Below the pieces are notes generated by a model. That model was not told the DNA's origin. It saw only the letters and a program-made list of their open reading frames with translations, and did not search any database. From positions 558,001-622,000 of the forward strand of contig NZ_BNAU01000001.1 of assembly GCF_014653945.1 (NCBI RefSeq): 64,000 nucleotides of DNA. Reading direction: 5' to 3'. Each line of letters starts with the position of its first letter. The stretch's first letter is position 1. A program made the translations under genes and the position numbers. Below, piece by piece: positions 1 to 9,004 of this stretch. The stretch comes from Amycolatopsis deserti (GTDB taxonomy: Bacteria > Actinomycetota > Actinomycetes > Mycobacteriales > Pseudonocardiaceae).

Positions 1-1166
1 ATGACCCCCGGGAACCACAGCGCGGGCGACAGGTCCGCGACGACCCCCAGCTCGGCCAGCCGCGGCACGTCCTCCTCCGCGACGTACTGCCCGTGCGCGA
101 TGTGGAACTTCGCCTCCCCGTACCCGGCGGCCCGCACCGCGGCCACGGCGTCCAGCGTCATCCGCACCGACGCGTCCCCGGTGCAGTGGATCTTCGCCGA
201 CATGCCCTGCCCGGCCACCCGCAGCAGCCACCCGGTCAGTTCGTCCGCGCTCATCGTGGTCTCCCCGCGCCAGGACGGGCCGTGCACGTCGTCGGGCAGG
301 TACGGCCGCAGGAACGCGGCGGTCTTCGACGTCGGCACCCCGTCCAGGAAGATCTTGACGAAGTCCGGCCGGTGCCGGCTGCCGCGGTAGTCCTCCCGGA
401 CGTCGATCAGGTCCTGCCCGAGCGGGTGCGTGCCGAAGATCTTGTCGTTGACCTGCAACGACGTAACCACCCACGCGTCCAGCCGCCCGGTGTCCTCCAG
501 ATGCTCGAGCGCCCGCAGCATCGGCAGCGACGCGGCGGCGTCCTGGAACGCGGTGACCCCGAACGAGTGCAGGATCTCGATGGCCCGCAGGCACGCCCGC
601 GCATCCTGCTCCACAGTGGACGGCGCCGAGGCCGCATAGGCCCGCTCGACCGGGATCAGGGCGGACTCGATCAGCAGCCCGGTGCCGGCGGAGATCCCGG
701 CGAGCGCCAGCGCCGCCGAGGACACCCACCGGTTGTGGCAGCTGTCGTCGCGCAGCAGCACCGGCCGTCCGCCGGCCGCCTCGTCGAGCGCGGCCAGCGC
801 TTCCGGGGTGGACAGTTCCGGGATCAGCGTGCTGCCCCAGCCGCCGCCGACCACCCACGCGTCCGGCGGCAGCTCCGCCGACCAGGCCCGGATGGCGGTC
901 AGCAGGCCGGGCAGGTCCTCGGTGCCGTCGAACCGCAGCTCGAACAAATCGGCCCGCCCGGCGGTCAGGTGGTGGTTGTGCACGTCGGCGAGCGCGGGCA
1001 TCAGGAACGCGCCGCCGTGGTCGACGACCTCGCCCTCGAACCGCGAGACCAGCTCCTCGTCACCGACGGCGGTGATCACCCCGTCGGTGACGACGAGGAC
1101 GGAGGCGCGCGGCCGCGCCGGGTCGAGCGTGTGGATGCGGGCGTTGCGGTGCACCTGGACGGACAT
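1..1166 (-). CDS. Amidohydrolase, YtcJ-like (C-terminus beyond the window)
   Basis: A metal-dependent amidohydrolase of the YtcJ type; family members hydrolyse amide or cyclic amide bonds, and the substrate here is unknown. The N-terminus reads MSVQVHRNARIHTLDP, followed by the family's metal-binding start, ALADVHNHHL, around residue 55. A candidate metal-ligand Lys lies in the DFVKIFLDGVPTSK segment and a His in KIHCTGDASVR. About 388 codons are visible; the family is usually 500-550 aa, so the end is cut by the window edge. The ATG at 1166 is preceded by a good GGAGG. It lies 13 bp downstream of the copper amine oxidase on the same strand, so the two are probably co-transcribed. Confidence 0.85.
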   Translation of the reverse strand, partial: MSVQVHRNARIHTLDPARPRASVLVVTDGVITAVGDEELVSRFEGEVVDHGGAFLMPALADVHNHHLTAGRADLFELRFDGTEDLPGLLTAIRAWSAELPPDAWVVGGGWGSTLIPELSTPEALAALDEAAGGRPVLLRDDSCHNRWVSSAALALAGISAGTGLLIESALIPVERAYAASAPSTVEQDARACLRAIEILHSFGVTAFQDAAASLPMLRALEHLEDTGRLDAWVVTSLQVNDKIFGTHPLGQDLIDVREDYRGSRHRPDFVKIFLDGVPTSKTAAFLRPYLPDDVHGPSWRGETTMSADELTGWLLRVAGQGMSAKIHCTGDASVRMTLDAVAAVRAAGYGEAKFHIAHGQYVAEEDVPRLAELGVVADLSPALWFPGV

Positions 1167-1179
1167 CGGGTTCCTCCAC

Positions 1180-3057
1180 TCAGTCGCAGCAGTGCGCGCC
1201 GCGGGTCTTGGGCACGTCGAGGGCGGGGTTGCGGTCGAAGAACCCGACCGGCTTGAGCGTGAACCCGGTGTGGTCGACCGGCATGATCGGCCAGTCCTCC
1301 GGGCGCGGGAAATGAGTGAGCCCGAAGGTGTGCCACACGACGAGGTCCTGTCCGTCGATGTCCCGGTCCTCCGCCACGTACGCGGGCAGCCCGGCGCCAC
1401 CGGGGTGCTGGTTGACGAAGTCTCCGGCGGCGTAGCGCTGCGCAGGGTCGTAGCGGGTGACCCACAGGTGCTTGGTGGCGAAGGTGGCGCGGCGGTGGAT
1501 CGAGGACTCCGCGTCGGCGAGCAACTCGGGATTGCCCTCGGGGATCAGCGCGTAGGCGACCGGGTCGCCGAGCCGGTTGCGGGACTCCGGATTGGTGATG
1601 TGCCAGACCCGGCCCCGCCGGGTGTCGGCGAGCCGCTGCGCCTCCGACTCGCGCCGCAGCGGGGTCCGCCGGTGGGTGAAGGCGTTGCCGCGCGGGTTGT
1701 CCGGCCCGATCGGCACCCGCTCGACCTCGACCTCCTCCACCAGGTTCGCCGGCCCGTCCACGGCCATGTCCAGGCGGGCGCTGAACAGGTGCTGGTGGTA
1801 GGGCGCCCCCAGGCCCGGGGCGAGTTCGGAGGCGTAGGGGTAGCCCTTGCCGGGGTAGGCCGAGGTGAACACGACGCCGGTGGCCTTGACCTCGCACTCG
1901 ATGGTGCCGTCGAGGTAGAGGTACCAGTAGAAGCCGTAGTCGTAGTTGCCGACCGTGGTGAAGAACGAGATCACCATGCGCCGCTGACGGCGGGTCTCGG
2001 ACGAGCCGGCCCACAGGTCGGTGTGCTTCCAGAGGATGCCGTAGTCCTCTTCGTGCAGGCAGATCGCGTTGGGCAGCACGCGCGGGTGGCCGAGCTCGTC
2101 GGCGATCACCGCGTCCAGGTAGGTGATCTCGCCGAGGCAGTCGCAGCCGAGTTCGAGCGCGTTGGCGTAGCGGCCGATGAGGTACTCGCCGGTGTCGAAG
2201 TAGTTCTGCCACGAGCGGATGGGGGAGGGGTCGGCGTAGGGCACGACCATCTCCGAGATCGAGGCGCGGTGCACGATCGGCCGGTCCCGGTCGCCGTCGC
2301 GGAACGAGATCTCGTGCAGGACAAGGCCTTCGCGCGCGTCGAACCCGATGCGCAGCGACCAGTTCTCCCACCTCAGCAGGTTCCCGTCGAGGGTGAAGCT
2401 GGGGCCTTCGGGCTGGGTGATCTCCAGCGGCTTCTGCGAGGTCCGCGGCGGTCCGGTGACGGCGGGGTCGTCGAAGTTGCCCGGTTCGGCGGGGACGGGG
2501 ACCGGGCCGAGGTCGATCACCCGGGTGACCTCCCGCGCCAGGACGTCGACGAACCCGACGAGCCCGTCGACCGGATGCGCCCATGCGTGGTCGGCCGGGT
2601 GTTCCTGGACGAACGCCAGGCCGCGCAGGATGCGCCGCCCGGTCTCCTCCGGGTAGCCGAACACCCCGGCCGACAGCGGCGCCACCCGCACCTTCGTCAC
2701 GTCCAGGTCGCGGGCGGCCAGCGCGGCCAGCCACCGCTCGTCCTTCGCCAGCACCTCCTCGACCAGGGCGAACTCCTCGTCCAGCACCGGCAGCTGCCCG
2801 TCCACGGCGGGGTCGAGCGCGCGCTGCGCGAGCACGGTCTCCGCGGTGAGCGACACCAGCACGTCCCGGCCACCGGTGACGTCGTGCAGGAGGACCCGCA
2901 CCACGCGATCGGGGCGGACGGTCTCCTTGGCGGGTTCTTCGAGCCCCAGGTAGACGACCCGGGCGGTGTCGGGGAACAGGCCGGCGCCGGTGAGGACCCG
3001 GCGGGCGGTGGTGATCTCGCCGGCGGTGAGCGGGGCGAGCGGGTGGGCCGGAGGCAT
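1180..3057 (-). CDS. Copper/TPQ-containing primary amine oxidase
   Basis: Oxidises primary amines to aldehyde, ammonia and hydrogen peroxide. The 625-aa product is close in length to Arthrobacter phenylethylamine/histamine oxidases. The topaquinone motif is N371-Y372-D373-Y374, so Tyr372 should be converted to the cofactor. Upstream, [10 protein letters not shown] holds the expected catalytic-base Asp. The copper ligands are the HxH of PYHQHLF and a later His in [17 protein letters not shown] 3057 is chosen because AGGAG sits just upstream and the conserved N-terminus begins there. No signal peptide is visible, so it is probably cytoplasmic. Substrate is not readable from sequence; phenylethylamine or tryptamine would suit the aryl-acetate genes nearby. 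Confidence 0.92.
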   Translation of the reverse strand: MPPAHPLAPLTAGEITTARRVLTGAGLFPDTARVVYLGLEEPAKETVRPDRVVRVLLHDVTGGRDVLVSLTAETVLAQRALDPAVDGQLPVLDEEFALVEEVLAKDERWLAALAARDLDVTKVRVAPLSAGVFGYPEETGRRILRGLAFVQEHPADHAWAHPVDGLVGFVDVLAREVTRVIDLGPVPVPAEPGNFDDPAVTGPPRTSQKPLEITQPEGPSFTLDGNLLRWENWSLRIGFDAREGLVLHEISFRDGDRDRPIVHRASISEMVVPYADPSPIRSWQNYFDTGEYLIGRYANALELGCDCLGEITYLDAVIADELGHPRVLPNAICLHEEDYGILWKHTDLWAGSSETRRQRRMVISFFTTVGNYDYGFYWYLYLDGTIECEVKATGVVFTSAYPGKGYPYASELAPGLGAPYHQHLFSARLDMAVDGPANLVEEVEVERVPIGPDNPRGNAFTHRRTPLRRESEAQRLADTRRGRVWHITNPESRNRLGDPVAYALIPEGNPELLADAESSIHRRATFATKHLWVTRYDPAQRYAAGDFVNQHPGGAGLPAYVAEDRDIDGQDLVVWHTFGLTHFPRPEDWPIMPVDHTGFTLKPVGFFDRNPALDVPKTRGAHCCD

Positions 3058-3141
3058 CGTCGGACTCCTTTTTTTCTCCACGTGTAGACGAAAGCGTGAG
3101 GCATCGTCGCCGCGAGCGCAAGAGGCCGTTACCGTGAACGC

Positions 3142-3732
3142 ATGCCGAAGCAGGTGGACCACGACGAGCGGCGCGCGGAGATCGCCGGCGCGGCGTGGCG
3201 CGTCATCGCCGAACGGGGCATCGACGCGGCCACCATGCGGGCCATCGCCGAGGAGATGGGCATGGCCAACGGCGCGCTCAAGCACTACTTCCCGGGCAAG
3301 AACGCCCTCATCCGCACCGCGTTCACCCGCGTCGTCGACAACACCGACGCCCGCGTCCGGGACCGGCTCGGCGACGCGACAGGCCTGGCGGCCCTGCGCG
3401 TGTTCTGCCACGAGGTCATGCCGGTCGAGGACGTCACGCGGCTGGAGGCCCGGGTCGTGCTGCCGTTCTGGCAGCGCGCCCTCGCCGACGCCGAGCTGGA
3501 GGCGGTCTACGACGCGGCGATGGCCGCCTGGCGGGAGCGGATCGGCGGGTTCCTGCGCGACGCCCGCGCCGCGGGCGAGATCCGCACCGCCGTCCCGGAC
3601 GAGGTGATCGTCGAGCAGCTGCTCGCCATGCTCAACGGCGTGCAGGCCCTGGCGCTGCTCAGCCCGGGCACCACCACGCCGGAGCTGCAACGGCGGATGA
3701 TCGAGGCGTTCCTGGACGGCCTGGCGGAATAG
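3142..3732 (+). CDS. TetR/AcrR-family regulator
   Basis: A 196-aa one-component regulator. The N-terminal helix-turn-helix covers about residues 10-55 ([23 protein letters not shown]) and a helical ligand-binding domain follows, with a BetI-like overall look. It is divergent from the copper amine oxidase across 84 bp and lies upstream of the MFS/opine-dehydrogenase operon. It is therefore a natural candidate to control both directions, perhaps in response to an amine. A strong palindrome at 3791-3807 lies between this gene and the transporter. Confidence 0.88.
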   Translation: MPKQVDHDERRAEIAGAAWRVIAERGIDAATMRAIAEEMGMANGALKHYFPGKNALIRTAFTRVVDNTDARVRDRLGDATGLAALRVFCHEVMPVEDVTRLEARVVLPFWQRALADAELEAVYDAAMAAWRERIGGFLRDARAAGEIRTAVPDEVIVEQLLAMLNGVQALALLSPGTTTPELQRRMIEAFLDGLAE

Positions 3733-3787
3733 GGGAATTCTTCAGCCGGCGCAGGGATACACCCATTGTCGCCCGAACCCGCCCGTA

Positions 3788-3810
3788 GTTAGCGTTCCCG
3801 GAACGCTGAC
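3788..3810. promoter_or_regulatory. Candidate operator, near-perfect 23-bp palindrome
   Basis: AGCGTTCC-C-GGAACGCT is a perfect 17-bp palindrome at 3791-3807. With GTT/GAC on the flanks it extends to 23 bp with one mismatched pair. It lies just upstream of the GTG start of the MFS gene (3833) and downstream of the TetR gene. That position suits a repressor site for the transporter operon; the cognate regulator is inferred. Confidence 0.55.
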
Positions 3811-3832
3811 GAGGAAATCACGGGAGGCGTTC

Positions 3833-5212
3833 GTGCCGTCGAGCGAAGACTTGTTGCCCGGAGAACGGAAATCCTACGCCTACCAGTGGTACGTGGTGGC
3901 GGTGTGCATGGTCGCCTACGTGTTCTCCTTCGTCGACCGGCAGATCCTGTCGCTGATGATCGAGCCGATCAAGCGTGACCTGCACCTGTCCGACACCCAG
4001 TTCAGCCTGCTCAACGGGCTGGCCTTCTCCCTGCTGTACTCGGTGATGGGCCTGCCCATCGCGATACTGGCGGACAAGCGCTCCCGCCCGCTGATCATCT
4101 CGATCGGGGTCGCGTTCTGGAGCCTGGCCACCGCCGCCTCCGGGCTGGCGAAGGGATTCGTGCACCTGTTCTGCGCGCGGATCGGCGTCGGGGTCGGCGA
4201 AGCCGCGCTTTCCCCGGCCGCGTATTCCATGTTCAGCGACATGTTCCCGAAAAGCAAACTCGGGCGCGCCTACGGAATCTATTCGCTGGGCTCGTTCATC
4301 GGCGGCGCCGCCGCGTTCGTCATCGGCGGCTACGTCATCAACCTGCTCAAGTCGGTCGACACCGTCACGCTGCCGCTGATCGGCGAGGTGCGGGCGTGGC
4401 AGCTGACGTTCCTGATCGTCGGGCTGCCCGGGATCGTCCTGGCCGTGCTGGTCTTCCTCACCGTGCGCGACCCGCGGCGCCGCGGCCTGCAGCGCGACGC
4501 CGACGGCGGCGTGCGCAAGGTCGCGCTGCGTCACGTGTTCGCGTTCCTGTGGCGGCACCGGCGCACGTTCACCGCGCACTACCTGGGGTTCTCGCTCTAC
4601 GCGCTGGTGCTGCTCGGGATGATGGCCTGGACCCCGGCGTTCTACATCCGCGCCTTCGGCCTGACCTCCACCCAGGCCGGCTACCTGCTCGGCGTGGTGG
4701 TGCTGGTCGCCAACGGCAGCGGCGTGCTCTTCGGCGGCTGGCTGGTCGACCTGCTCGCCCGGCGCGGACACCCCGACGCCGCGATGCGGGCCGGGGTGAT
4801 CGGCGCGCTGGGCATGATCGTCCCGGTGGTCGTGTTCACCCAGGCCGGTCAGCTGTGGCTGTCGCTGGTGCTGCTGGCCGTGGCGATGTTCTTCGCCTCC
4901 TTCCCGATGCCGGCCTCCACCGCCGCGATGCAGGTGCTCAGCCCCAACCAGATGCGGGCCCAGGTGTCGGCGATCTTCCTGCTGATCTCGAACCTGATCG
5001 CGCTCGCGCTGGGCACCACCCTCGTCGCGCTGGTCACCGACCGGGTCTTCGGCGACCCGAAGATGGTCGGCTCGTCACTGTCCATTGTCTACGGCCTCGC
5101 CTCCGTGGCGACCGTGCTGCTGCTGTGGCGCGGGTGCCGGCACTTCCGGCACAGCCTCGCGGCCGAGCGGGAGACCGGGGAACGCGCCGCACAACCGGAA
5201 GGAGTCAGCTAG
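3833..5212 (+). CDS. MFS transporter, spinster-like
   Basis: A 459-aa, 12-helix major-facilitator permease of the spinster-like type. The hallmark after helix 1 is FVDRQILSLMIEPIKRDL, and the motif-A-like loop is ILADKRSR. Bacterial relatives usually sit in aromatic or organic-acid catabolic operons as uptake carriers. The GTG start has GGGAGG 8 bp upstream. The stop abuts the ATG of the next gene, so it heads a three-gene operon with an opine-dehydrogenase-like protein and a 3-hydroxyacyl-CoA dehydrogenase-like protein. Substrate unknown. Confidence 0.87.
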   Translation: MPSSEDLLPGERKSYAYQWYVVAVCMVAYVFSFVDRQILSLMIEPIKRDLHLSDTQFSLLNGLAFSLLYSVMGLPIAILADKRSRPLIISIGVAFWSLATAASGLAKGFVHLFCARIGVGVGEAALSPAAYSMFSDMFPKSKLGRAYGIYSLGSFIGGAAAFVIGGYVINLLKSVDTVTLPLIGEVRAWQLTFLIVGLPGIVLAVLVFLTVRDPRRRGLQRDADGGVRKVALRHVFAFLWRHRRTFTAHYLGFSLYALVLLGMMAWTPAFYIRAFGLTSTQAGYLLGVVVLVANGSGVLFGGWLVDLLARRGHPDAAMRAGVIGALGMIVPVVVFTQAGQLWLSLVLLAVAMFFASFPMPASTAAMQVLSPNQMRAQVSAIFLLISNLIALALGTTLVALVTDRVFGDPKMVGSSLSIVYGLASVATVLLLWRGCRHFRHSLAAERETGERAAQPEGVS

Positions 5213-6301
5213 ATGAGGATCGCAGTGCTGGGCGGTGGACACGGCTGCTGGGCCGCGGCGGCCGAACTGGCCGAGACCGGGCACGACGTGCGGTGGTGGC
5301 GCCGTGATGCCGCCGCCCACCAGGCCCTCCGCGCGGCCGGGGCGATCACCGTCCGCGATCACCGCGGCACCCGGCAGGTGCGGGTGGGCGAGCTGGTCAC
5401 CGACCTCGCCGCAGCCGTGCGCGACGCCGAGCTGATCGTCATCCCGCTGCCCGCCACCACCCACCCCGACCTGGCCGCCCGGCTCGCCCCGCTGCTCACC
5501 GACGGTCACGTGGTGTTCCTGCCGCCGGGCACGCTCGGCTCGGTGCTGTTCGGCAAGGCGCTGGCCGACGCGGGCAACCCAGCCGACGTGGCGTTCGCCG
5601 AGACCGGCACGCTGCCGTACCTCGCCCGCCGGCACGGGGACACCGAGGTCGTGATCAGCGGTTACGCGACCCGGCTGCCCACCGGCGTGTTCCCGGCGCG
5701 CCTGGCCGGCAAGGCGTTCGACGTGCTGCGCGCGGCCTACCCCAGCGTCGAGGAGAGCGAGGACGGCCTCAGCGGGGCGCTGATGAACGCCGGACCGGTG
5801 ATCCACCCGCCGCTGATCCTGATGAACGCCGGGCCGCTGGAGCACTTCGACGCCTGGGACATCCACAACGAGGGCACCCAGCCCGCGATCCGGCGGGTCA
5901 CCGACGCGCTGGACGCCGAACGGATCGCGCTGCGCGAGGCGCTGGGCTACGGCGCGCCGCACTTCCCGCTGGCCGACCACTACGCCACCGACGGCGACGA
6001 GTGGATGTACGGCCGGGCGGCGCACGAAAAGCTCACCGACAGTGGCGACTGGCGGGAGAAGATCGACCTGCTCACGCACCGCTACATGCTGGAGGACACC
6101 CGGCTGGGCCTGTCGCTGCTGGTGTCGGCCGGCCGCTGGGCCGGGGTGCCGACACCGGTCGCGGCCGGACTGCTGAGCCTCGCTTCCGCGGTCACCGGGC
6201 GCGATCTCTACGCCGAGGGCCGCACCCTGGAGAGCCTCGGGCTGGCCGGGCTGTCCCGGCCGGAGCTGGGCCGCCTGCTGCGGGAGGGGTACACCTCGTG
6301 A
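5213..6301 (+). CDS. NAD(P)-dependent opine (octopine/nopaline) dehydrogenase family protein
   Basis: A 362-aa two-domain oxidoreductase. The N-terminal Rossmann motif is VLGGGHGCWAAAAELAETG. The C-terminal domain has the opine-dehydrogenase signature MNAGPVIHPPLILMNAG (about residues 192-208), in which the His is the likely catalytic residue. Family members reversibly join or split an amino acid and a keto acid at a secondary amine. In this catabolic operon, oxidative cleavage of an opine-like or N-alkyl amino acid is more likely than synthesis. It starts directly after the MFS stop and overlaps the next start by 4 bp, so the three proteins are probably translationally coupled. Confidence 0.82.
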   Translation: MRIAVLGGGHGCWAAAAELAETGHDVRWWRRDAAAHQALRAAGAITVRDHRGTRQVRVGELVTDLAAAVRDAELIVIPLPATTHPDLAARLAPLLTDGHVVFLPPGTLGSVLFGKALADAGNPADVAFAETGTLPYLARRHGDTEVVISGYATRLPTGVFPARLAGKAFDVLRAAYPSVEESEDGLSGALMNAGPVIHPPLILMNAGPLEHFDAWDIHNEGTQPAIRRVTDALDAERIALREALGYGAPHFPLADHYATDGDEWMYGRAAHEKLTDSGDWREKIDLLTHRYMLEDTRLGLSLLVSAGRWAGVPTPVAAGLLSLASAVTGRDLYAEGRTLESLGLAGLSRPELGRLLREGYTS

Positions 6302-7317
6302 GCGAGCCGATCGCCGTGGTGGGAGCCGGCCGCATGGGGGAGGGCATCGCGCTCACCTGCCTCGCGGCCGGTTTTCCCGTCGTGCTGGCCGATGTGAAGG
6401 ACCGCACCGAGGAGGACCGGCGTGCCTACGCCGACCGGCTCCGCGCCCGGCTCGGGGCCGGGGTGACCGTGTGCGGGCGGGAGCCGGGCGCGCTGGCCGG
6501 TGCCTCGGTGGTGTTCGAAGCCGTGCCGGAGGTCCTGGAGATCAAGCGCGACGTCCTGGCCTGGGTCTGCGCCGAGGTCGCCGGGGACGCGGTGATCGCC
6601 TCGACCACGTCGACGTTCCTGGTCACCGAGATCGCCGAGCTGGTCGACCGGCCGGAGCGGGCGGTCAACGCGCACTGGCTCAACCCCGCCGACGTGATGC
6701 CGCTGGTCGAGGTCAGCCGGAGCGACGGCACCGACCCGGCGGCGGTCACCCGGCTGACCGGGCTGCTGGAGCGCCTCGGCAAGATGCCGGTGGTGTGCGG
6801 GCCCGCGGCGGGCTACATCGTGCCGCGCCTGCAGGCGCTGGTGATGAACGAAGCGGCCCGCATGGTCGAGGAAGGCGTGGCGAGCGCGAGCGACATCGAC
6901 CTGGCCGTGCGGGCCGGGCTCGGCCCACGGTTCACGGTGCTCGGGCCGCTGGAGTTCATCGACTGGGGCGGCGGTGACATCCTCTACTACGCCTCCCGCT
7001 ACCTGGCCGCCCAGCTCGGCGACCGGTTCCGGCACCCGGACGTGATCGAGGAAAACATGACGGCCGGCCGCCGCGGCCAGCGCGACGGCGCCGGGTTCTA
7101 CACCTACGACCCCGACCGGGTCGCCGGGTACCGGGCGGCGCGGATGCGTGAGTTCGCCGAACTGTTCCGCCTGCGCGAACCGGAACTGCGGGCCGGCACC
7201 CCGGTGCCGGCCCGCAGGCCGTCAGGACGCCAGGGCCACGGCGGCGCCGGACCGTCGGCGGTGCACCACCGCGACTGCGAGCCCGAGGACGAACACGGCC
7301 ACGACGGACGCCAGTAA
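6298..7317 (+). CDS. 3-hydroxyacyl-CoA dehydrogenase family protein
   Basis: A Rossmann-type NAD-dependent dehydrogenase of 339 aa. It has a GxGxxG-like N-terminus (VVGAGRMGEGIALTCLAAGF) and the family's NAHWLNPADVMPLVEV segment carrying the catalytic His. It would oxidise a hydroxyacid or hydroxyacyl intermediate. GTG 6298 is chosen for its GTGA overlap with the previous stop and a GGGAGG ribosome site. The last 30 or so residues look like read-through: this frame continues to 7317, overlapping the 3' end of the convergent APC permease by 96 bp. The conserved fold ends near residue 310, so this tail may be unimportant. Confidence 0.83.
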   Translation: MSEPIAVVGAGRMGEGIALTCLAAGFPVVLADVKDRTEEDRRAYADRLRARLGAGVTVCGREPGALAGASVVFEAVPEVLEIKRDVLAWVCAEVAGDAVIASTTSTFLVTEIAELVDRPERAVNAHWLNPADVMPLVEVSRSDGTDPAAVTRLTGLLERLGKMPVVCGPAAGYIVPRLQALVMNEAARMVEEGVASASDIDLAVRAGLGPRFTVLGPLEFIDWGGGDILYYASRYLAAQLGDRFRHPDVIEENMTAGRRGQRDGAGFYTYDPDRVAGYRAARMREFAELFRLREPELRAGTPVPARRPSGRQGHGGAGPSAVHHRDCEPEDEHGHDGRQ

Positions 7318-8652
7318 CCCGGCCGCGGTCGCGGCCGAACCGCCGGTGAGCGTCCGGAAGTTGTCGACCAGCAGGACGATCCCGGCCAGGATCAGGATCG
7401 CCGCCAGTGCCGGGGAGACCGTGGTGTGCCAGACCGGTTCCCCGCGCCGGTCCCGCCGGAACCAGACCAGCACCGAGACGCTGGTCAGCACGTAGAGCAC
7501 CAGCAGCCCGACCACCGACACCCCGCCGAACCACGAGAACAGCGTCAGCACCGGATCCAGGCCGCCCACGGCGAACGGGACCACCAGCGCGGCCGCGATT
7601 CCCGTCGACGCCAGGCCCGCGACGTACGGGGAACCGTGCCGGTTGGTCCAGGCCAGCCGCCGCGGCAGGATCGCGTTCTCCGCCAGCGAGTGCAGGTACC
7701 GGTTGATGGCGTTGTGGAAGGCGAGGATCCCGGCCAGCAACGAGGTCGCGAGGATGATGCCGACCGCGTGCGCCGCCCAGCCACCCAGCGTCGCCTGGAT
7801 CGCGCCCGCCACCAGCGTGCTCGCCTCACCCGCGCCGACCGCCTGCCCGGCGGCGTCCACAACGGACCCGGCGCCGTAGAAGCTGACGACCATCCAGGAC
7901 ACGAAGGCGAAGAACCCCGCCACGACCGCCACCGCGAGGTAGGTGGCGCGGGGGATGGTGCGCCGCGGATCGCGGGCCTCCGGCGCGTACAGGGCCGTCG
8001 ACTCGAAGCCGAACATCGACGCGACGGCGAAGGTGAAGGCGACGCCGGGCGCGCCGGAGGCGATCGCCGACGGGCCGAAGGTCGCGGAGAACCCGAGGCC
8101 CTGCGGCCCGCCGCCGCGGACGAGCGTGATCACCGCGAACACCAGCAGGATGCCCATCTCCAGCGCGACCAGGCAGGCCAGGGCGCGGGCGCCGATCTCG
8201 ATGTTCAGCCACGCCCAGGCCATGACGAGCACCATGGTCACCAGGGCGCACGCCCACCACGGGACCGAGATCCCGGCGTAGGCCGCCAGCAGGCCCGACA
8301 CGGTCGCGCCGTAGAGGCCGTACATGGCGGCCTGCACGGTGCAGTAGGCGAGCAGGGCGACGAAGGCCGACGCCGTGCCGGTCGCCGCGCCGAGGCCGCG
8401 GCCGATGTAGGTGTAGAAGGCGCCGCCGTCGGTCACGTGCCTGCTCATCGTGATGTAGCCGGCGGCGAACACCGCCATCACGATTCCGACGAGCAGGAAC
8501 GTGGCCGGGGCGGCGGGCCCGTTGCCGAGGGCGATGGCGATCGGCAGCGCGCCCGCGATCCCGGTGAGCGGGGACTGGGCCGACAGGACGAAGAAGACGA
8601 TCGCGGCGACGCCGAGCGAGCCCCGGCGCAGCGCGGTGGAGGGGAGAGACAT
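7222..8652 (-). CDS. APC-superfamily amino acid/amine permease
   Basis: A 476-aa permease with about 12 hydrophobic segments. The first-helix motif LSAQSPLTGIAGALPIAIALGNGP is typical of APC carriers. It probably imports an amino acid or amine by proton symport. It lies 18 bp downstream of a small dimeric-barrel protein and, further upstream, a flavin amine oxidase, all on the same strand. The group reads as import plus oxidation of an amine. The start follows a GGAAGGA-type site. Confidence 0.87.
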   Translation of the reverse strand: MSLPSTALRRGSLGVAAIVFFVLSAQSPLTGIAGALPIAIALGNGPAAPATFLLVGIVMAVFAAGYITMSRHVTDGGAFYTYIGRGLGAATGTASAFVALLAYCTVQAAMYGLYGATVSGLLAAYAGISVPWWACALVTMVLVMAWAWLNIEIGARALACLVALEMGILLVFAVITLVRGGGPQGLGFSATFGPSAIASGAPGVAFTFAVASMFGFESTALYAPEARDPRRTIPRATYLAVAVVAGFFAFVSWMVVSFYGAGSVVDAAGQAVGAGEASTLVAGAIQATLGGWAAHAVGIILATSLLAGILAFHNAINRYLHSLAENAILPRRLAWTNRHGSPYVAGLASTGIAAALVVPFAVGGLDPVLTLFSWFGGVSVVGLLVLYVLTSVSVLVWFRRDRRGEPVWHTTVSPALAAILILAGIVLLVDNFRTLTGGSAATAAGLLASVVAVFVLGLAVAVVHRRRSGAAVALAS

Positions 8653-8670
8653 CGTTGTCCTTCCGGTGGG

Positions 8671-8976
8671 TTACAGCGGGGAGGCGGCGGCCTCGGGCAT
8701 GTGCCCGGCGGTGATCTCGACACCGGAAAGGGCGCCCGCGAACGCGGTGAACTCCGGGATGTCGCCGGCGCCGGCGTTGGCCCGCTCGGCCGCCTCCTGC
8801 GTACGGTAGATCCAGACGTCGGTCCACGAGCCGTCCTCGCCGCGGCTCAGCGCGGGCACGGACAGCAGGTCCGGATGGGCTGTGCGGACGGCCAGGATCG
8901 CGGCCGACCGCAGCGCCACGAGACGGTCCTCGGGCAGGGCCGTGCGGTAGCGGACGAACTCGACGAAGTAGGACAT
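8671..8976 (-). CDS. Small protein, probable dimeric alpha/beta-barrel (ABM-like)
   Basis: A 101-aa protein beginning MSYFVEFVRYRTALPEDRL. It has the beta-alpha-beta-beta-alpha-beta character and length of antibiotic-biosynthesis-monooxygenase (ABM)-like dimeric barrels, for example the central DVWIYRTQEAAERAN. It sits 28 bp after the flavin amine oxidase and 18 bp before the APC permease, so it is probably in the same operon. Function is unknown; handling of a reactive aldehyde or imine product would fit the context. Family placement rests on sequence character only. Confidence 0.6.
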   Translation of the reverse strand: MSYFVEFVRYRTALPEDRLVALRSAAILAVRTAHPDLLSVPALSRGEDGSWTDVWIYRTQEAAERANAGAGDIPEFTAFAGALSGVEITAGHMPEAAASPL

Positions 8977-9004
8977 GGTTGTTCTTCCTTCCGGTGTGGA
9001 CGGT

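Noticed and set aside
682..3087. An 801-codon plus-strand frame across the amidohydrolase and copper amine oxidase genes
   Set aside because: Antisense to two genes with clear catalytic motifs; its own translation has no family signature.
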